Shown here piece by piece: positions 19,887 through 33,665 of a stretch of 64,000 nucleotides of DNA. Position numbers and translations under genes: made by a program. Origin of the DNA: Ramlibacter algicola (GTDB lineage Bacteria > Pseudomonadota > Gammaproteobacteria > Burkholderiales > Burkholderiaceae_C). How positions within the stretch are numbered: the first letter of the stretch is position 1; every line of letters starts with the position of its first letter. The stretch lies in the NCBI RefSeq assembly GCF_016641735.1, contig NZ_JAEDAO010000001.1, forward strand, positions 2,542,001 to 2,606,000, written 5' to 3'. The notes below the pieces were generated by a model. It did no database searches and was not told the DNA's origin. It saw nothing but the letters and a program-made list of their open reading frames with translations.

Positions 19887-20521
19887 GCCAGGGCGTGTTC
19901 CTCAGCTTCGAAGGCATCGACGGCGCCGGCAAGTCCAGCCACGTCGAGGCGCTCGCGCAGGCCTTCCGCGACGCGGGCCGCGCGGTCGTGCTCACGCGCG
20001 AGCCGGGCGGCACGCCCCTGGCCGAGCAGCTGCGCGCCCTGGCCCTCAACGCGCCGATGGACCCGCTGACCGAAGCGTTGCTGATGTTCGCGGCGCGGCG
20101 CGACCACCTGCAGTCCGTCATCGAACCGGCGCTCGCGCGCGGTGACGTCGTCCTGTGCGACCGCTTCACCGACGCCACCTTCGCCTACCAGGGCTACGGG
20201 CGCGGCTTCGACCTCGCCGTGCTCGAGGCGCTGGAGCGCTGGGTGCAAACGGTCGATGCGCTGCCGGGCGCCCTGCGCCAGCCCGACCTGACGATCTGGT
20301 TCGACGTGCCGGTGGCCATCGCGGCCCAACGGCTGGCGGGCGCCCGCGTGCCGGACCGCTTCGAGTCGCAGCCGCAGGCCTTCTTCCAGCGCGTCGCGGA
20401 TGGCTACGCCGCCCGCGCTGCGGCGCAGCCGCAGCGGTTCGCGCGCATCGACGGCGCGCAGGACCGTGACGCCGTGCGTGCCCAGGTGCTGGCCGCGGTC
20501 CGATCGAAAGGGATGCTGTGA
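19883..20521 (+). CDS. tmk: thymidylate kinase
   Basis: Protein of 212 residues. The P-loop [11 protein letters not shown] begins at about residue 8. The [11 protein letters not shown] segment near 92-104 carries the DR(Y/F) motif for the thymidine nucleotide, and the LID region follows near 140-160. It converts dTMP to dTDP. It starts with GTG overlapping the mltG stop, and its own TGA overlaps the GTG of holB, so mltG-tmk-holB are translationally coupled. Confidence 0.95.
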   Translation: MSQGVFLSFEGIDGAGKSSHVEALAQAFRDAGRAVVLTREPGGTPLAEQLRALALNAPMDPLTEALLMFAARRDHLQSVIEPALARGDVVLCDRFTDATFAYQGYGRGFDLAVLEALERWVQTVDALPGALRQPDLTIWFDVPVAIAAQRLAGARVPDRFESQPQAFFQRVADGYAARAAAQPQRFARIDGAQDRDAVRAQVLAAVRSKGML

Positions 20522-21510
20522 GCGCGCCGTGGATCGCGCAGCAGGCGCGCCAGCTCGCCGTGCAGCAGGGCCATGCGCTGCTGCTGCAGGGGCCGTCGGG
20601 CCTCGGCCAGTACAGCCTGGCGCTGGACCTCGCGCGCACCTGGTTGTGCGAGGAGGTCACCCCCGATGGCGGCTGCCGCCGCTGCGCCTCGTGCCATGCC
20701 ATCGACGTGCGCACGCATGCCGACCTGTTCGCGCTGCTGCCCGAGACGGTGATGCTCGAACTGGAATGGCCGCTGTCGGAAAAGGCACAGAAGGAGATCG
20801 ACGACAAGAAGCGCAAGCCCAGCCGCGAGATCCGCATCGACGCCATGCGCGACGCGATCGAATTCGCGCAGCGCACCAGCGGGCGCGGGCGCGGGAAGGT
20901 GGTGCTGGTCTACCCGGCCGAGCGCATGAACATGGTCACGGCCAACGCGCTGCTGAAGACGCTGGAGGAACCGCCCGGGCAAGTGCGGTTCGTGCTCGCC
21001 ACCGAGGCCGCGCACCAGCTGCTGCCGACGATCCGCAGCCGTTGCCTGTCGCACGCGATGCGCTGGCCAGCCGACGACGAAGCCCTCACGTGGCTGCAAG
21101 GCGAGGGCGTTCCGGCGGCCGATGCGCGCGTGCTGCTGCGAGCCGCCGGCGGTCGACCGGAGGCCGCGCTGGGCCTCGCGCGCGCCGGACGCACGGCCAG
21201 GGCCTGGTCGCAGGTGCCGAAGGCGGTCGCGCGCGGCGACGTCTCCGTGCTGGCCGAGTGCACGCCGCCGCAGGCGGTCGACCTGCTGCAGAAGGTCTGC
21301 CACGACCTGCTGGCGGTGCGCACCGGCGGCACGCCCCGGTTCTTCGAGCCAGCCGACCTGCCCGCCGGCGGGACGACGCAGGCCCTGTCGGCGTGGTGGC
21401 GTGACCTCGCGACCGAGCAACGTGGCGCGGAACACCCGTTCCAGGTGGCCCTGATGCTGGAAGCGCTTGTGGCGCGCGCGCGCAGCGCCCTACACTCGGC
21501 CCAGCCATGA
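20518..21510 (+). CDS. holB: DNA polymerase III delta' subunit
   Basis: Protein of 330 residues, an AAA+ clamp-loader subunit. The P-loop position reads GPSGLGQYS, lacking the lysine, which is normal for delta' because it does not bind ATP. The zinc module C..C-x2-C-x2-C ([16 protein letters not shown]) lies near 45-60, followed by a sensor-1 region ([15 protein letters not shown]) and the SRC-type RSRCLS. It is part of the replisome, loading the beta clamp. A 4-bp overlap links it both to tmk and to the downstream PilZ gene. Confidence 0.93.
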   Translation: MSAPWIAQQARQLAVQQGHALLLQGPSGLGQYSLALDLARTWLCEEVTPDGGCRRCASCHAIDVRTHADLFALLPETVMLELEWPLSEKAQKEIDDKKRKPSREIRIDAMRDAIEFAQRTSGRGRGKVVLVYPAERMNMVTANALLKTLEEPPGQVRFVLATEAAHQLLPTIRSRCLSHAMRWPADDEALTWLQGEGVPAADARVLLRAAGGRPEAALGLARAGRTARAWSQVPKAVARGDVSVLAECTPPQAVDLLQKVCHDLLAVRTGGTPRFFEPADLPAGGTTQALSAWWRDLATEQRGAEHPFQVALMLEALVARARSALHSAQP

Positions 21511-21863
21511 GCACCCCGTCCACCCCGCGTCCCAGCGTCATCCAGCTCGCCATCAAGGAGAAGGCGGCGCTGTACGCGGCGTACATCCCGCTGTTCTCGG
21601 ACGGGGGCGTGTTCATCCCGACGAGCCGCGACTACAAGCTGGGCGACGACGTCTACGTGCTGCTGACGCTGCCGGAAGACCCGCAGCGCTACCCGGTCGC
21701 CGGCAAGGTGGCCTGGGTCACGCCGCCGCGGGCTGCCGCGAACCGCACCCAGGGCGTCGGCGTGCGTTTCCCGGCGGACGAGAAGTCCAAGCTGCTGAAG
21801 CTGCGCATCGAGGAAATCCTCGGCGGCCACCTGGCGTCCGAGCGCCCCACCCAGACCATCTGA
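21507..21863 (+). CDS. pilZ: PilZ domain protein (type IV pilus type)
   Basis: Protein of 118 residues made up almost entirely of one PilZ domain (PTSRDYKLGDDVYVLLTLPED, then AGKVAWVTPP and GVGVRFP). The canonical c-di-GMP-binding RxxxR is not evident, as in PilZ of Pseudomonas and Xanthomonas, which acts in type IV pilus assembly through protein contacts. The holB-pilZ-tatD order is typical of beta- and gamma-proteobacteria. The start overlaps the holB stop (ATGA). Confidence 0.88.
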   Translation: MSTPSTPRPSVIQLAIKEKAALYAAYIPLFSDGGVFIPTSRDYKLGDDVYVLLTLPEDPQRYPVAGKVAWVTPPRAAANRTQGVGVRFPADEKSKLLKLRIEEILGGHLASERPTQTI

Positions 21864-21905
21864 CGCGGCCGCGGCCCGCGCCGCCGCTGGTGCATCATCG
21901 ACGGG

Positions 21906-22712
21906 ATGTTCGTCGATTCGCACTGCCACCTCAGCTTCCCTGAACTGTCCAGCCAGCTGGACGCCATCCGCGCCGCCATGGACGCCGCGAAGGTCGATCG
22001 CGCCCTGTGCATCTGCACGATGCTGGAGGAGTTCGAGGCCGTCCACGCCCTCGCGCGCCAGTACGACAACTTCTGGGCCTCGGTGGGCGTCCATCCGGAC
22101 AACGAAGGCATCCAGGAACCTTCCCTGGACGACCTGCTGCAGCGCGCCGCCCTGCCGCGCGTGGTGGCGATCGGCGAGACCGGCCTGGACTACTACCAGA
22201 TGGACGAGCGCAAGGGCGGCCGCAGCGTGGCGGACCTGGAGTGGCAACGCGACCGCTTCCGCACCCACATCCGCGCCGCCCGCCAGTGCGGCAAGCCGCT
22301 GATCATCCACACCCGCTCGGCGTCGGCCGACACGCTGGCGATCCTGAAGGAGGAGGGCGAGGACGGCTCCGCCGGCAGCGCAGGGGGTGTCTTCCACTGC
22401 TTCACCGAGACGGCCCAAGTCGCCCGGGCGGCGCTGGACCTGGGCTTCTACATCTCGTTCTCGGGCATCGTGACCTTCAAGACCGCGGCCGACCTGCGCG
22501 AGGTGGCCGCCTTCGTGCCGGACGACCGCTACCTGATCGAGACCGACAGCCCTTACCTGGCGCCGGTCCCGTACCGCGGCAAGACCAACAACCCGTCGTA
22601 CGTGCCGCACGTGGCCGCCTGCCTGGCGGAGGTGCGCGGCGTGCCGGTGGAAGCCGTCGCCGGACAGACGACGGCCAATTTCGAGCGCCTGTTCCCCGGG
22701 GTTCAGAGTTGA
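21906..22712 (+). CDS. tatD: TatD family metal-dependent hydrolase
   Basis: Protein of 268 residues. The metal-binding motif DSHCHL lies near the N-terminus (residues 4-9), GETGLDYY with the glutamate ligand near 97, HTRSA near 139, HCFTE near 163 and ETDSPYLAP near 212. This is an amidohydrolase-fold Mg-dependent DNase family, implicated in DNA repair and quality control. It sits 42 bp after pilZ. Its stop overlaps the TTG start of the ankyrin gene. Confidence 0.93.
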   Translation: MFVDSHCHLSFPELSSQLDAIRAAMDAAKVDRALCICTMLEEFEAVHALARQYDNFWASVGVHPDNEGIQEPSLDDLLQRAALPRVVAIGETGLDYYQMDERKGGRSVADLEWQRDRFRTHIRAARQCGKPLIIHTRSASADTLAILKEEGEDGSAGSAGGVFHCFTETAQVARAALDLGFYISFSGIVTFKTAADLREVAAFVPDDRYLIETDSPYLAPVPYRGKTNNPSYVPHVAACLAEVRGVPVEAVAGQTTANFERLFPGVQS

Positions 22713-23500
22713 AGCATTACTCGAAGATCGTCGGTTACATTGTTGTCGGAGCTTGGTTTTCTGTCGCAAGTGCCGGGTCGTACGACGACTTCTTCCATGC
22801 CGTGAAGATGGACGACGTGGCCACGGTCCAGCAGCTCGTGGCGCGCGGATTCGACCCCAACACGCCCACGCCGGACGGCCAGACGGGCCTGGTGATGGCG
22901 TTGCGCGAACCGTCGCCCAAGGTCGCCGGATTGCTGGCGCGCCTGCCGGCCACCCAGGTCGAGCTGCGCACGCCGCAGGACGAAAGCCCGCTGATGATGG
23001 CCGCGCTCAAGGGCCAGGAAGACGCGGTCAAGGTCCTGCTGGCACGCGGCGCCGACGTCAACAAGACCGGCTGGGCGCCGCTGCATTACGCCGCGTCGAA
23101 CGGCAACGTCGCGATCGTCAAGCTGCTGCTGGAGCACCACGCGTACATCGACGCTGAGTCGCCCAACGGAACGACGCCACTGATGATGGCGGCGATGTAC
23201 GGCTCCACGGAATCGGTCGAGGTGTTGCTGGAGGAAGGCGCCGACTGGAAGCTGAAGAACCAGCAAGGCATGACGGCGCTGGACTTCGCGGTGCGTGGCG
23301 AGCGGCCGGACGCCGTCCGGATCCTGTCCGCCACCATGGAGGGCCGGCCCGTGCCGCCGCCGTTCTTTGCGCCGATCGTGCCCAAGGCGGCACCGCGACA
23401 GGATGCGCCGCCTGTGCAACGCCCAGGACCATCGCAGCCGGCAACGCCGGAGGCGGTCGAGGCCGTACCGCAACCGCGGCGGGAACCAGGCCGTTGGTGA
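22709..23500 (+). CDS. ankyrin repeat protein with N-terminal membrane/signal segment
   Basis: Protein of 263 residues. A short hydrophobic N-terminus (about residues 8-22, ending SVASAGS) looks like a cleavable signal, so the protein is probably periplasmic. Residues about 30-205 are four to five ankyrin repeats (for example GADVNKTGWAPLHYAASNGNVAIVKLLLEHHAYIDAESPNGTTPLM in part), followed by a Pro-rich tail. Ankyrin repeats bind other proteins; the partner is unknown. The start is TTG overlapping the tatD TGA (TTGA); no ATG gives a better signal sequence. Location after tatD is common in this family of bacteria. Confidence 0.82.
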   Translation: MKHYSKIVGYIVVGAWFSVASAGSYDDFFHAVKMDDVATVQQLVARGFDPNTPTPDGQTGLVMALREPSPKVAGLLARLPATQVELRTPQDESPLMMAALKGQEDAVKVLLARGADVNKTGWAPLHYAASNGNVAIVKLLLEHHAYIDAESPNGTTPLMMAAMYGSTESVEVLLEEGADWKLKNQQGMTALDFAVRGERPDAVRILSATMEGRPVPPPFFAPIVPKAAPRQDAPPVQRPGPSQPATPEAVEAVPQPRREPGRW

Positions 23501-23772
23501 ACCTGCCTTCCGTGCCGTCTTGACTTGATACGATGCTTATTATGTCGAATATCAAGGGCGAGTGGATTTGGCGGCAGGAAGCCGGCACCAGGCCGTCCAG
23601 GCCACGTTCCTGCTCCGCCCCGCCCGGCATTGACGCGTCGTAACCAAAAACCCGCGCTGCCTCAGCCATTCCTGTGCATTCCGTCACGGTCGGGCCTTTG
23701 CCAGCCGGGAGTGACTGGCGTACCTTGTTCGTCCCCCCACAGAAAGGCCATCCGGCGCCGACACACCTCGCC

Positions 23773-24114
23773 ATGGGCTGGTTCAATCAATCCCTGCGCG
23801 GCGGCCTCTACGGGCTGCTGGGCCACAACGATCCTTCCGCCTCCGCGCTGGACGCGGGGCTGGAAGACATCCGGGAAGCGATGCTGGACCTGATCGGCAC
23901 CAACGGCCGCGAGCGCTTTCCGCAGGTCACGCGCCGCATCCGCTACGCGGGCGACCTGCAGGGCCTGTGGTACCTGCGCGGCGACCTGATGGCGACCCTG
24001 GCCGCGATGCACGGCGAGTCCGTGGCACGCGAGCGCATCGAGGCGCTCACCGAGCTGTTCCAGGGATTGCTGCCGGGCGGCCTGGCATCCCGGCCCAGCC
24101 CGCTCATGAGCTGA
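23773..24114 (+). CDS. small conserved protein, paralogue of the protein at 60113-60466
   Basis: Protein of 113 residues starting MGWFNQSLRGG. No known domain is recognised. It aligns along its whole length with the 117-residue protein encoded at 60113-60466: both start M-x-W-F-x-x-x-L-R, share RRIRYA, LW, RG-x-LM, HGE and RIE, and end SRPSPL. It is helical, with no membrane segment. The frame is open back to 23674, but the preceding residues do not match the relative, so ATG 23773 is used. The 272 bp upstream (23501-23772) hold no convincing gene; an AT-richer patch at 23521-23550 may contain its promoter. Confidence 0.7.
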   Translation: MGWFNQSLRGGLYGLLGHNDPSASALDAGLEDIREAMLDLIGTNGRERFPQVTRRIRYAGDLQGLWYLRGDLMATLAAMHGESVARERIEALTELFQGLLPGGLASRPSPLMS

Positions 24115-24121
24115 CTCCGGC

Positions 24122-26418
<2,297 letters not shown>

Positions 26419-26634
26419 TTACTTGTCGTCGGGCATCGCGCGCGGCGCCTGCACGGCGGCTTCGGCCGCCGCCTTGAACTGCTGCACTTGCTGCTGCGGG
26501 CTGCCGCCGAGGGCCGGCGCGCCGGACACCGTGGGGGCGGCGGCGGGCGGCGTCCCGGTGAGTTGCTTCTTCGCCAGCAAACCGACGATGGCGACGGCCA
26601 TCACCAGGCCGACGATGCTGAAGATCGCTTTCAT
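26419..26634 (-). CDS. small single-span membrane protein of unknown function
   Basis: Protein of 71 residues: an N-terminal hydrophobic helix (residues about 3-20, MKAIFSIVGLVMAVAIVGLL) followed by KK, then an Ala/Pro/Gly/Gln-rich hydrophilic tail, so most likely inner-membrane anchored with the tail in the periplasm or cytoplasm. The ATG overlaps the paiB stop by 4 bp and the stop is 6 bp before the tadA start. Tight coupling on both sides supports it as a real gene. I do not recognise a family. Confidence 0.7.
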   Translation of the reverse strand: MKAIFSIVGLVMAVAIVGLLAKKQLTGTPPAAAPTVSGAPALGGSPQQQVQQFKAAAEAAVQAPRAMPDDK

Positions 26635-27260
26635 TCCTGCTCCTCCTGCACGAGGCCGAGCCGTTCCATCCAGCGGGCCAGTTCGCGCTCGTGTTCATTG
26701 CCCGCGGCATAGCCCGCGTGCATGCGCACGTGGGACTCGCGGCGGTGCTGGTTCAGCTTCAGCTTGCACTGCCAGGACGTCACCTGCAGTTCCAGGCCGA
26801 CGATGCCGGCCAGCATCTTGTGCGCGTACTCCTCGCCGAGCCCGCGCCACTGCTCGGCATACGCCGGCTCATGGTCGCCGATCAGCTTCTTCAGCAGGCG
26901 ATCCTTGGCGAGCGGGTCCTCGACCAGCCTGGCTTCGACTTCGCAGTGCACCGCCAGGTAGTTCCAGCTGGGCACGCGTTCCTTGTCGGGATAGATCGCC
27001 GGCGATTGGTACGCGTGCGGGCCGATGAACGCGACCAGCGCGCGGGGTCGCGCCTGCAGCAGCCGCCAGTGCGGATTGGGCTTGGCGACGTGGCCCCACA
27101 GCGTGAAGCCCCCTTCGTGCTGCTCGGTGTGCAGCGGCAGGTGCGTGACGAACGGCAGCCCCGTGTCGTCGACCGACACCAGGCTGGCCAGCGGGTGGGC
27201 CCGCATGACCGCGGCGGCCAGTGCCGGGTCGTCGGCCTCGAAGTGCGGCGGCAGGTACAT
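26631..27260 (-). CDS. paiB: FMN-binding negative transcriptional regulator, PaiB family
   Basis: Protein of 209 residues. It begins MYLPPHFEADDP, then THLPL near 44, GHVAKPNPHW near 65, and PSWNYLAVH near 110, the core segments of the PaiB/FMN-binding split-barrel family. Bacillus PaiB represses sporulation and degradative enzyme genes; here it may be a flavin-binding protein of unknown effect. The much longer open frame 5' of this ATG is antisense-frame shadow of guaA. It starts 47 bp after the guaA stop and is coupled to the small membrane protein gene. Confidence 0.87.
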   Translation of the reverse strand: MYLPPHFEADDPALAAAVMRAHPLASLVSVDDTGLPFVTHLPLHTEQHEGGFTLWGHVAKPNPHWRLLQARPRALVAFIGPHAYQSPAIYPDKERVPSWNYLAVHCEVEARLVEDPLAKDRLLKKLIGDHEPAYAEQWRGLGEEYAHKMLAGIVGLELQVTSWQCKLKLNQHRRESHVRMHAGYAAGNEHERELARWMERLGLVQEEQE

Positions 27261-27307
27261 GGATGCACTGTAGCGCTTGCCGCGCGGTGTGCCGAGGGCG
27301 TCCCGCC

Positions 27308-28921
<1,614 letters not shown>

Positions 28922-28923
28922 GG

Positions 28924-29340
28924 TCAGGAAAGGTCGGTGATCAGGGGATGGTCGACCTGCAGGCAGGCGCGCTGCAGCGCGCGGTCCATGGTGACCAGGG
29001 GCGCCTTCAGGTCCACCGCGACCTTCAGGTACGCGGCGTCGTAGGGGGTGAGTTGCAGGGACTGCGACCAGTTCCAGGACTCGAGGGGCGACACGCGCGT
29101 GGGCGCGAGCGCCACCGGCAGGCGGCTCAGGAGCCGCAGCACGTGCTGGTGGGCGCTGTCGGTGAAGCGGCCCCGCGCCAGCGCACGGCCGGCGGCGTGC
29201 AGGGCTTCCAGCGGGAAGATGGACGCGCTGGTGGCGCTCTCCTCGCCGGACATGATGCGAATCAGCGCCTGCGACACCTTGTCGCCGCCTTCATCGGGGA
29301 ACACCCAGCTGGCGAAGGCCGAGGCATCAATCACCAGCAT
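28924..29340 (-). CDS. vapC: PIN-domain toxin (VapC-like)
   Basis: Protein of 138 residues with the PIN ribonuclease fold: D5 in LVIDASA, the middle acidic residue in [12 protein letters not shown] near 45, and the C-terminal pair in [11 protein letters not shown] (D about 99) and VTMDRAL (D about 117). These acids bind Mg2+ for RNA cleavage, often of tRNA. It overlaps the antitoxin gene by 14 bp, the normal VapBC arrangement, and ends 2 bp before guaA. All catalytic positions look intact, so an active toxin is likely. Confidence 0.9.
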   Translation of the reverse strand: MLVIDASAFASWVFPDEGGDKVSQALIRIMSGEESATSASIFPLEALHAAGRALARGRFTDSAHQHVLRLLSRLPVALAPTRVSPLESWNWSQSLQLTPYDAAYLKVAVDLKAPLVTMDRALQRACLQVDHPLITDLS

Positions 29341-29635
29341 GGGTGCCTTTCGGGTCCTGCGTCCACGCTTCCCCGCGGGCGTCGCGCTCGCCCTTGTGCT
29401 CGTCCCAGAACTGCTGGAACGACGGGCCGCGGCCGACTTTGTCGCGCAGCGCCTGCAGCTCCTGCGCGATGGCCTGCCGGCGCGCCTCGATGCTGGGCTG
29501 CTCGGTCTCGGGTTCCTTGATCAGGCGGATCACGCGCTTGCCGTGGCGGGTCAGCACCACCTCCTCGCCCTGCTCCACCGCCCGGATCAGTTCCGACAGC
29601 TGGCTCTTGGCCTGGTGGATGGGGACGGTGTGCAT
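29327..29635 (-). CDS. vapB: type II antitoxin, Phd/YefM family
   Basis: Protein of 102 residues. The N-terminus HTVPIHQAKSQLSELI, then GEEVVLTRHGKRVIRL, is the Phd/YefM DNA-binding fold. The C-terminal ~55 residues are charged and helical and would wrap the toxin. It is the first gene of the pair and is co-translated with the PIN toxin. Antitoxins of this type repress their own promoter; a palindrome TCTGGCCAGA lies 25 bp upstream of the start. Confidence 0.88.
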   Translation of the reverse strand: MHTVPIHQAKSQLSELIRAVEQGEEVVLTRHGKRVIRLIKEPETEQPSIEARRQAIAQELQALRDKVGRGPSFQQFWDEHKGERDARGEAWTQDPKGTHAGD

Positions 29636-29659
29636 GAGTCTGGCTCGATTTCCGTTCGA

Positions 29660-29669
29660 TCTGGCCAGA
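29660..29669. promoter_or_regulatory. possible antitoxin operator palindrome
   Basis: TCTGGCCAGA is a perfect 10-bp palindrome between the antitoxin start and the guaB terminator. The same GGCCAGA/TCTGGCC core recurs in the terminator stem at 29693-29710, and a -10-like TAGAAT (29674-29669, minus strand) touches the palindrome. This fits autoregulation by the antitoxin, but no binding data exist. Confidence 0.4.
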
Positions 29670-29686
29670 TTCTAAGGCTTGCCAAG

Positions 29687-29716
29687 AAAAAGGGCCAGAA
29701 AATTCTGGCCCTTTTT
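29687..29716 (-). terminator. intrinsic terminator after guaB
   Basis: AAAAAGGGCCAGAA, two bases, then TTCTGGCCCTTTTT is a perfect 14-bp inverted repeat; read on the minus strand it ends in a U-run. It lies 17 bp after the guaB stop and separates guaB from the toxin-antitoxin-guaA unit. The stem is nearly symmetric and would also work on the plus strand. Confidence 0.82.
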
Positions 29717-29733
29717 GCTGCGCATGGAGGCGT

Positions 29734-31839
<2,106 letters not shown>

Positions 31840-31843
<4 letters not shown>

Positions 31844-32151
31844 TAACCCTGTTTCGCGCCGGGCCGCCGGTTGGCGAACAGGCCCGTCGCGCGCGCACCC
31901 TGGCGCTGGAACCGCTCGCGCCGCGCCACTTTCGGATCGACCACCAGCGGCCGGCACACCTCCACGCGGTCACCTTCGCGCAGCACGTGGGACATCGGCG
32001 TGCGGCGCCCCCAGATCCCCACTTCGCCGCCTTCGGGGACTTCCAGGGCGCACGCGGCCAGCGCGTCGCCGACGGTGGCACCCGCGGCGAGATCGAATTC
32101 CTGCTCGCGCACCTCGCGCGGGCCAGGGGAATGCAGGACGGTGATGCGCAC
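31840..32151 (-). CDS. rnfH: RnfH family ubiquitin-like protein
   Basis: Protein of 103 residues with a beta-grasp fold and the family segments GATVGDALAAC, VGIWGRR and LREGDRVEVCRPLVVDPK. The role is not settled. The start is GTG, two bases after the ratA stop. The order ratA-rnfH divergent from smpB is the same as in E. coli (ratA-ratB-smpB locus). It ends in a CTAG shared with the DUF4124 gene. Confidence 0.88.
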
Positions 32152-32153
32152 GA

Positions 32154-32591
32154 TCAGCCGTACACCTGCTCGGCGCGCTTGACGAAGGCGTCCACCAGGC
32201 TGCCCGCGATGCGGTCGAACACGGGGCCGACCACGGCGGCAAGGGCCGTGCTCTTGAAGCCGTAGTTCAGGTCCAGGTCGACCTTGCAGGCGCGCTGGTC
32301 GCCCGCCACCGGCGAGAAGCGCCAGTGGCCATCGAGGTTGGAGAACGGGCCCTCGACCAGCTTCATGTCGACGCGCTGCCCGGGCACGTGCTGGTTGCGG
32401 GTGACGAAGCTCTGGCGGATGCCGCCGAACGCGATGCCCACTTCGGCCTTCATGCCGAGCGCATCCGTTTCCAGCACCTTGGCGTGGTCGCACCAGGGCA
32501 GGAACCTCGGGTACTGCGCGACGTCCGTGACCAGCTGGAACATCTCCTGCGCGCTGTACCAGATCAGCACGGAGCGGTGGACGGTTTTCAT
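32154..32591 (-). CDS. ratA: RatA/COQ10-type START-domain protein
   Basis: Protein of 145 residues, the standard length. It begins MKTVHRSVLIWYSAQEMF, then YPRFLPWC and GPFSNLDGHWRF, the SRPBCC/START fold of the RatA/Coq10 group. In E. coli, RatA was described as an inhibitor of 70S ribosome association; the eukaryotic relative binds ubiquinone. Which applies here is not shown. The start is chosen at MKTVH rather than an upstream ATG because the family begins there. It is divergent from smpB. Confidence 0.9.
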   Translation of the reverse strand: MKTVHRSVLIWYSAQEMFQLVTDVAQYPRFLPWCDHAKVLETDALGMKAEVGIAFGGIRQSFVTRNQHVPGQRVDMKLVEGPFSNLDGHWRFSPVAGDQRACKVDLDLNYGFKSTALAAVVGPVFDRIAGSLVDAFVKRAEQVYG

Positions 32592-32653
32592 ACGACAATG
32601 CCGGGTTTCGCGGCAGATTGTAGGCAGGGCCTGCAAGGCCGCCCTGTCAGCCC

Positions 32654-33127
32654 ATGGCCAAAGCACCCGCCAGCGCCCCCCGCCTCGCCGAGAACAAGAA
32701 GGCGGCCTTCAACTACTTCTTCGAGGAGAAGTACGAGGCCGGCATGGTGCTGGAAGGCTGGGAAGTGAAGGCCCTGCGCGAGGGTAAGGTCCAGCTCACC
32801 GACGGCTACGTCGTCATCCGCGACGGCGAGCTGTACCTGATCGGCTGCCGCATCGACCCCTTGCGCACCGCGTCCACCCACGTCAACCCGCAGGCCGAAC
32901 GCACCCGCAAGCTGCTGCTGCACAAGGATGAGATCCGCCGCCTGATCGGCAAGGTGGAGCAGAAGGGCTACACGCTCGTGCCGATCAACCTGCACTGGAA
33001 GGCGGGGAAGGTGAAGTGCGAGATGGCGCTGGCCAAGGGCAAGGCCGAACACGACAAGCGCGACACCATCAAGGACCGCGAAGGCAAGCGTGAGGTCGAA
33101 CGCGCGATGAAGGCCCGCCACCGCTGA
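32654..33127 (+). CDS. smpB: SsrA-binding protein SmpB
   Basis: Protein of 157 residues. Signature elements are [40 protein letters not shown], and the C-terminal basic tail [16 protein letters not shown]. SmpB carries tmRNA into stalled ribosomes for rescue. The ssrA gene itself was not found in this window. arfB, a second rescue factor, is at 45374-45793. Confidence 0.96.
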   Translation: MAKAPASAPRLAENKKAAFNYFFEEKYEAGMVLEGWEVKALREGKVQLTDGYVVIRDGELYLIGCRIDPLRTASTHVNPQAERTRKLLLHKDEIRRLIGKVEQKGYTLVPINLHWKAGKVKCEMALAKGKAEHDKRDTIKDREGKREVERAMKARHR

Positions 33128-33171
33128 CCGTGGGGATCGGGCGCGCCAGCCCGGCGCGGCCCGGCGGGCGA

Positions 33172-33197
33172 GGAATAAAGGCGCGCGGATCGGCGTT
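33172..33197 (+). promoter_or_regulatory. possible ECF-type promoter for lipoprotein-sigma-anti-sigma operon
   Basis: GGAATAA (33172-33178), 15 bp, CGTT (33194-33197), 28 bp before the lipoprotein ATG. GGAA-type -35 and CGTT-type -10 boxes are common among ECF sigma factors, and the operon encodes one, so autoregulation is plausible. Confidence 0.42.
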
Positions 33198-33225
33198 CAT
33201 CGGGCAGCAACCCAGGAGACCCGCG

Positions 33226-33618
33226 ATGCCCCTGCCCCACCCGACCCGCTTGCTGGCCGCCGCTGCCCTGGCGCTGGGCCTGAGCGCCTGCGCTTCGATG
33301 TCCGCGCCCGACGTTCCCGTGAAAGCGGCGGACGGCGTGCTGGTCGGGCCGAACGGCATGGCGCTCTACACCTTCGACCGCGACACGGCCGGCAGCGGCA
33401 AGTCGGCCTGCAACGGGCCCTGCGCCACCAACTGGCCGCCGTTGATGGCCAAGGCCGGCGCGTCCGCGACGGGCGACTGGTCGGTGGTCACGCGCGACGA
33501 CGGCAGCCGCCAGTGGGCCCACAAGGGCAAGCCGCTCTACTACTGGGCCAAGGACACCAAGCCCGGCGACCGCACTGGCGAAGGCGTCAACAACGTGTGG
33601 CACGTCGCACGCCCGTGA
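33226..33618 (+). CDS. COG4315-type lipoprotein (secreted repeat family)
   Basis: Protein of 130 residues with signal sequence and lipobox LSAC (cysteine about 22). Two repeats follow, each with a Y/W-x-F/W-D-R/K-D pattern: ALYTFDRDTAGSGKSACNGPC and PLYYWAKDTKPGDRTGEG. The family is widespread, exported and of unknown function; the paired cysteines (CNGPC) could bind a metal or form a disulfide. It lies 47 bp before an ECF sigma factor gene, a combination seen repeatedly in Proteobacteria, so it is probably part of that regulon. Confidence 0.85.
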   Translation: MPLPHPTRLLAAAALALGLSACASMSAPDVPVKAADGVLVGPNGMALYTFDRDTAGSGKSACNGPCATNWPPLMAKAGASATGDWSVVTRDDGSRQWAHKGKPLYYWAKDTKPGDRTGEGVNNVWHVARP

Positions 33619-33665
33619 GGCGTGCCCCGCTGGCTGCCACGGCGCCCTTGCGCTAGCCTCGCACC

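Noticed and set aside
20575..20620. Defective P-loop in holB (GPSGLGQYS)
   Set aside because: The delta' subunit normally does not bind ATP, so the missing lysine is not a sign of decay.
22709..23500. Ankyrin repeats as a possible eukaryote-like effector or recent transfer
   Set aside because: The gene follows tatD in tight coupling, has backbone composition and a signal sequence; ankyrin proteins of this kind are common in Burkholderiales.
23533..23643. 37-codon frame beginning MLIMSNIKGEWIWRQ
   Set aside because: No ribosome-binding site, no relative in the window, Arg/Pro-rich second half; more likely untranslated leader.
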